DNA of 64,000 nucleotides from Chlorocebus sabaeus (Eukaryota > Chordata > Mammalia > Primates > Cercopithecidae): contig NC_132929.1 in NCBI RefSeq assembly GCF_047675955.1, forward strand, positions 33,658,421 through 33,722,420. The letters run 5' to 3'. A program made the translations under genes and the position numbers. The notes beneath the pieces are model-generated. The model made no database searches, was not told where the DNA came from, and saw only the letters and a program-made list of their open reading frames with translations. Shown piece by piece: positions 58,991-64,000 of this stretch; positions within the stretch are counted from its first letter, which is position 1; every line of letters starts with the position of its first letter.

Positions 58991-60459
58991 ACAGGTATTA
59001 ATAATTCCAGAATTTTTGCTCTGGGTAATCGGGAATGACTGGAGGAATTCCCACCAATCGATGTTTTGTAGGAATTCTGCCTTTTAAGTGTCTTTCTTCC
59101 TTTTCCAATGGAAGTCTTTTCCTTCTTCTGTGTATGGAACCTGATAGTAAAAAAAAAGCATTTATCTTTCTATTTTCTAGCATTGCTTTCCTACAAAAAG
59201 TACTAAAATCCTGCCAATTATGAAATGGCCTATCTTTGGAGAGTAATCACAAAGAGTCAAAACACCTTGAAGATCTTATCAGCTTCCTGCTTTCCCTCTC
59301 TCACCAAAATTAAATCCCATGACTAGGAATGAAACAGCAAATATTTCAACTAGATGTATTCTGTTATAGACGTCTTTTCTCCCCTGTTTTTATTACCAGG
59401 CAGCGAGTTAGCAGTTAAGTTCATGGGTCTATTTTCTTAACCTATTCACCCTAAACTGGAATTTTTGAGTTTATACTAAAAACAATAATATCCTACCCTT
59501 ATTGTTGCCCGTTGTTGTTTAAATATTACCTTTATTCATGTTATCTCATTTGATTCTTTATCAAAAAACCATATGATTCAAACCTGGCACATATCATTAT
59601 TCCCCTTTAATATATGAGCAAGTTGAGAATGAGAAATAACATGTTCATTTACATTGCCAACAAGTGTCATCCCTGGAAATAATGTCTAGGATCTGTTACT
59701 CATTTACATCCAATATACTAGAAGCTGTTACAGAGACAAAAAGAGTTCAGCATATTATCTTGAAAATCTTTTTATAAAATTGAGAAAATCAGGCATAAAT
59801 ATGTAAACAGTTAAATAACATTACATGGCTAAGAGTCGCACCAGATGGCAATAGAAGCCATGAGTCAGAAGGTTAATTACCATGTCATAATGTGATATAC
59901 AAATATGGGAGGACTGTGCCCATTTCTGGGCTCTGTGTTTTAAGAGGGACACTGACAACATAGAGCTTACCCAGGTGAGACTCACTGGGAGTCCAAGGAG
60001 ACTCAGAGATCAAAGATGAAGGGACAAGTATACAAACAAAGAGAAAACCCAGGGAGAGCATTATGCCCCTCCACTTATTGCAATGCCTGATATGTGAAAA
60101 GCTTATTCTCCTTGGTCCCAACAGTATGCCAGGGGCTAATGGACAGAAGTTACAGGAAGGAAGTGTCCAACTTCGTGTAAGGAAGGATGCTCCAACCACA
60201 GGAACAATAAAAAGTATACAGAACAAGCTGCCTAATGTGGTAATGAGCTTCCTATCCCTAAAGGTGATCCAGAATGGGTTAGGTGAACCCCGATTTAGGA
60301 TGTTTTAGGGATAATACCTGTATCACATGCCTTCTGTGTGCTATCGAGTTTAGAACCAGCAAAATGGTATAACTGAGAGATGGCATGGTACAGGATTTAA
60401 CAGCACAGTCTCTGGAGTCTATATGATGCTCAGTCTTGGAACTCAACCACCATATTATA
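58991..60459. other. AQP9 intron 1
   Basis: Possible decayed MIR on the minus strand at about 59480-59660. A 113-codon minus frame (59885-60226) is unrecognised. Confidence 0.45.
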
Positions 60460-60736
60460 AAGAAGCCAGGCCCCAAGGAGAAACCATTTGTAAGCCCCAG
60501 CTGAGGTATCAGCGGACAGTCAACGTCAACCTTGAGATGCATGAACATGCAAGCTTTCAAATAAGTCCAATGTTTCATTTTTTGGGCCACTCCATTTGAT
60601 ACCAAGTAGAGCAGGGATGAGATGCCCTGCCAAACCCCTCCCAAATTGCAGATTCATAAGCAAAATAAATGTTATCATTTTAAGCCACTAAGTTTGGGGG
60701 TGGTGAATTCTTCAGTGCTGGATAACTGAAATACAA
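60460..60736 (+). mobile_element. MLT1-type LTR fragment
   Basis: 3' part of an old MaLR LTR: AAATTGCAGATTCATAAGCA, AAATAAATGTTATC, TTTTAAGCCACTAAGTTTGG and GGATAACTGAAATA. The preceding text (CCAGCTGAGGTATCAGCGG) fits the same family. Confidence 0.8.
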
Positions 60737-61378
60737 AGTTTATGTGACATTCTGAGTTACCATTGGTCTTCACATCCATTAATAGGTGCTGAGTCAACTA
60801 GAAGGTGGTGTTACATGCAGAAAGGCAGTTGGGTGGGTTGTGCTGATGAGAGAAGAGAAGGCTTGGTGAAGCTATTGAGAGAACATGAATGGAAGATTAA
60901 TGAGGAACTTTGGAGACACAGTGAAGGACTCATTGAACACTAGATCTTCACTGTGTCCATGCATTTGTCATGCCCTCCATCTCCTCTATAGTTTTGTGAC
61001 TTTTCTAATTCTTCTTGAAGACGCAGCTAGATTGTGCAAATGCTAGGTCCTGTCAAGAAGGTAGAAGAAATCTTAAAGGTCTGTAGGCCTGCCGAGGCGG
61101 AGGGGGTGGTAGACTTAGGAAGCAAAACACCCAAGCGGACAGAATAAAATCAAAGAGACTCTCATATTACAGACCATGATACATTAGAATATCCACAATG
61201 TTAATATGGAAAGGAACCCAAGAGACTGTTTTCTAGATAAGGAAACCAAGATTAGGCACTTGGAAGGTAACTAAGTACTTACTGTAGAGTATAAACAGTA
61301 CAATTGAACTTCAGAGGAGAGACACTAGGTTTGTTCAGAAAAATCTGAATGGGCGATGGACCTAAAAATGCTCTCTAG
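60737..61378. other. AQP9 intron 1
   Basis: Nothing recognised. Confidence 0.5.
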
Positions 61379-61690
61379 GCCTGGCGTGGTGGCTCACACC
61401 TGTAATACCAGCACTTTGGGAGGCCAAGGCAAGTGGATCACGAAGTCAGGAGATTGAGACTCTCCTGGCTAACACAGTGAAACTCCGTCTCTACTAAAAA
61501 TACAAAAAATTATCCGGGCATGGTGGTGGGTGCCTGTAGTCCCAGCTACTCAGAAGACTGAGGCAGGAGAACGGCACGAACCCGGGAGGCAGAGCTTGCA
61601 GTGAGTCGAGATTGTGTCACTGCCCTCCAGCCTGGGCGACAGAGAGAGACCCCGGCACGAAAAGAAAAAAAAAAAGAAAAAAAAAAAAAA
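61379..61690 (+). mobile_element. AluY-like element
   Basis: Full-length, with GGATCACGAAGTCAGGAG and GCAGAGCTTGCAGTGAG. Flanked by AAATGCTCTCTAG and AAATGCTTTCTAG, a 13-bp target duplication with one mismatch. The tail is A-rich with interspersed G. Confidence 0.93.
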
Positions 61691-62668
61691 GGAAATGCTT
61701 TCTAGATGGGGAGACCAGGAAAATCAAGACAGAGTGGATATGATAATGTGCTCTTTTTGAGTCTAAGAAGGGAAAGGTATGGCAGTTCTTGAAGGTGAGA
61801 GCAGGGAATCAGGATGGAACTTTTATCGTCAATACCATAAAAAACAGTTGTCTCATTTTTGGAGGAAAAAAATACACTGAACACATAGAGAATCAGAGTG
61901 GGTGACCAGATCTCCAGCAAGCAGCTCATGACACATTAGAATGTCCATGATCTGCTGTCCTGGTGCTATGAATATAGGCAAGAGGAGGCAGGCAAAGGAA
62001 GAAACCAGGAGGCAGTTACCTGGCTTCCTTGTTGCTTTTCAGGCTACAGCAAATACATTTCTAAATTAAGACGCAGTGCTGGAAATCTGGGCTCCAATCC
62101 TCTGAGCGGCGTTTCTGATGAGGGTAACTGAAGTCCCCACATTGCTCCATCTCTCCTCCTATTTCCTGCAGCACACAGCATTGATTATCCTCCTAAGAAA
62201 AGCCATTTCAGCATCTAGAGTGGAAGAGGAGAGGATTAATCATAGTGAAATTTGACAAGGCAGAAGCCTCCACGGGCCCACTTGAACCATTTAAAGCTTT
62301 TATGTCCCCTCTAGACTTGCACAAGTGCATGTACATCAGGATCATAAAAGAGGGGAGACGCTTATTTAGAAAGCAATAATAGCTCAGGACTGGCCTTTCT
62401 TTTGTGTCTCTTCTTAGCCCCGGCTGTCTAAATCAAGTCATCTCAGCTGTCAGTATTGTTTTATTCCTCATTTTAGGAGATACTACAAAAATGTCAGTTC
62501 GCCTGGAAGTTGTGCCCAGAGCATTTAATTGGATTTAAATTAAAATGAAACAGAGACACCAATGTGGTTTTAATTCTGGCAGTTATTATAATAGATAAGG
62601 ATTCTAGGAAAAAATAATGTCAAGTCTAGGTGAAATTGTTTGGCTACAAAATGGACCCAGGGGATTTT

Positions 62669-62691
62669 TTTTTTTTTTTTTTTTTTGAAAA
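62669..62691. repeat. T(n) homopolymer
   Basis: Run of about 22 T between GGGGA and GAAAAGAG. It has no retroposon beside it that I recognise. Confidence 0.85.
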
Positions 62692-63418
62692 GAGAAAGGG
62701 GACATGTTCTTACTGTAACTGTATTTAACATTCAGTGTAGGGTGCAAAGCTCTCCACCTTTTCTCTGCTTGCTAAGACAAGTGGATGTATCTTAGAACCG
62801 GGGACTGGAAGGGACATGAAAACATCATCTACGTAATTTCTCTGCTGTCAGAGAAATCATTCTATATGTATCAAATATCTCTTGTTTGTAACTTATACTC
62901 CTCTAAATAGCTCCTGAGGGAGCTATTTAGAATTAATTCATCACAATAAAAAAATTGTCTTTGTGCAAGCTTTCATATTTTAGTTTTAGACTCTTCCATT
63001 TTCAATCCTTTATGAAAAGACACAATAGTGGGTTATTATCTTCCTGATAAAAAGCCTTCACATTGTTAATCTCTTTTTCCTAAAATACGTTTGTTTCTGA
63101 AATATTTCCTCATATGCTCTATTTTCCTGCACCTAAATAATATGTTCCTCAAGTTAATTGCTCTTCTTTAGTTATAAAATCCCAACTGGATTCCATCTAA
63201 TCATCTAATAATTCCTACACTTATGCCTCCAGGACCACACTAGCTTTTTAAACCACAGCACAGTGAAAGCTGGTGGTCATTTGCTGTCTCATTTTCCTAC
63301 CAAAATTGTATGCAACTGTTCTGTCTTTCCCAAGAACTGTCCTTTGCCAAGTATTTCTTTAATGGACTGTGATTAAATGGTTTTAACTGATTGTTCAATG
63401 AATATGTGGGGCCCATTT

Positions 63419-63433
63419 AAAAAAAAAAAAAAA
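63419..63433. repeat. A(n) homopolymer
   Basis: About 15 consecutive A. Confidence 0.85.
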
Positions 63434-63589
63434 GTAGAAAACACGTGGATTTAAAAAAAGAGAGGATATACAATGAAAAGTTCTCTTCCAGCCTCTGTGC
63501 CAGTCATGCGCTCCCCACAACCCTTTCGGGTCTAACCCCATTTCTGCTGCCTATGTATTCACGAAGAGAGATCATGTATATAAAAATAA

Positions 63590-63790
63590 ATGCATGTAAT
63601 GTATTTAATACAATTGGCAGCATGTTTTAGCACTGCTCTGTATCTTTTTTAAATTTTAATAATATACCTTGGGGATCTTTCCACTTGGTACACACGAATC
63701 TCCTTTATTCTATTTTCTTTTACTTATATTTTTTTCAGTAGACTAGCAGTCTACTAACTGGATGTAACATCACATATTTATTGCAAACCT
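63590..63790 (-). mobile_element. old L1 fragment
   Basis: Short antisense L1M-like 3' text (TATACCTTGGGGATCTTTCC, TACACACGAATCTCC). Confidence 0.45.
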
Positions 63791-64000
63791 TTCTGAATAC
63801 GGATTTCATTCTCCAAAGTATCCTCTACCAGCTTAAGACTGTGGAAGACTCACCAGCACACTTCACTGTGCAACTGTTTGCAGAATGCTTACTATCAGCA
63901 CAGCACTGGGCTTGGTGCGACAGGGAATATAAGAAGCAGTGAGTTTGGCAGCCTCTGCTCCCTAGGAAACTATAGCCCCATCAGGGAGAAAATACATGAG

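Larger units (their letters stand above)
61691..63589. other. AQP9 intron 1, mostly single copy
   Basis: 62400-62640 is repeat-free, with clustered AT-rich homeodomain-like words (TTTAATTGGATTTAAATTAA); it looks like a possible conserved non-coding block, unproven. Confidence 0.4.
36072..64000 (+). other. AQP9: AQP9 intron 1 (5' part, runs off the window)
   Basis: Begins with the GTAAGT donor after AQP9 exon 1. By eye I found no sequence coding for the next AQP9 segment (rest of helix 1 and loop A), so the intron probably continues past the edge. It contains the NUMT, five Alu copies, L1, MIR and MLT1 remains, and a hAT-like relic, listed separately. Confidence 0.8.

Noticed and set aside
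36072..64000. AQP9 exon 2
   Set aside because: I looked for coding text for the rest of helix 1 and loop A with splice sites and did not find it; it is probably beyond the window.
1..64000. CRISPR arrays, insertion sequences, operons or prophage
   Set aside because: The sequence is vertebrate nuclear DNA; repeats are SINE, LINE and LTR types, and no spaced direct-repeat array is present.

Overview
The window is primate nuclear DNA. It is AT-rich, contains no bacterial-style operons, and is crowded with interspersed repeats: about thirteen Alu copies (J, S and Y types), L1 of several ages, L2, MIR, MaLR LTRs (THE1/MST and MLT1), ERV-type LTRs and a small hAT relic. Several AluY-like copies, one with a crisp target duplication, point to a catarrhine (Old World monkey, ape or human).

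One protein-coding gene is recognisable. Positions 35961-36071 (+) encode the first 37 residues of aquaporin-9 (AQP9), ending exactly at a GTAAGT splice donor. The window is therefore the 5' flank, first coding exon and at least 27.9 kb of intron 1 of AQP9, a locus on human 15q21-q22. Two of the 37 residues (Lys5, Met36) differ from the human protein as I remember it, so the source may be a non-human primate. I could not find exon 2 by eye; it probably lies beyond the right edge.

The most striking object is in AQP9 intron 1: a nuclear copy of mitochondrial DNA (NUMT) of about 6.5 kb at ~47850-54355. It runs colinearly from the 3' half of COX3 through tRNA-Gly, ND3, tRNA-Arg, ND4L, ND4, tRNA-His, tRNA-Ser(AGY), tRNA-Leu(CUN), ND5, ND6 (-), tRNA-Glu (-), CYTB, tRNA-Thr and tRNA-Pro (-) into the control region. 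It carries stops, indels, a ~180-bp ND4 deletion and a 21-bp duplication in CYTB, yet ND3 keeps its mitochondrial-code frame and ND4L is open even in the nuclear code. I saw no transposon inside it.

Layout: 1-3630 AT-rich DNA with two old L1 ORF2 pieces in permuted order; 3834-5400 two AluY-like copies and a MIR; 6117-11616 an old minus-strand L1 interrupted by a THE1/MST LTR and by a younger L1 with a 5' inversion; 11617-12330 an MLT1 LTR split by about 500 bp of other DNA; 12330-27480 mixed L2, MIR, Alu and LTR remains; ~27480-28100 a solitary ERV-type LTR; 28200-31150 an old plus-strand L1; 31185-35700 Alu, L2 and intergenic DNA; 35700-36071 AQP9 promoter-proximal region and exon 1; 36072-64000 intron 1 with Alu, L1, MIR, the NUMT, an MLT1 LTR and single-copy DNA. 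Apart from AQP9, the listed coding features are mitochondrial pseudogenes.
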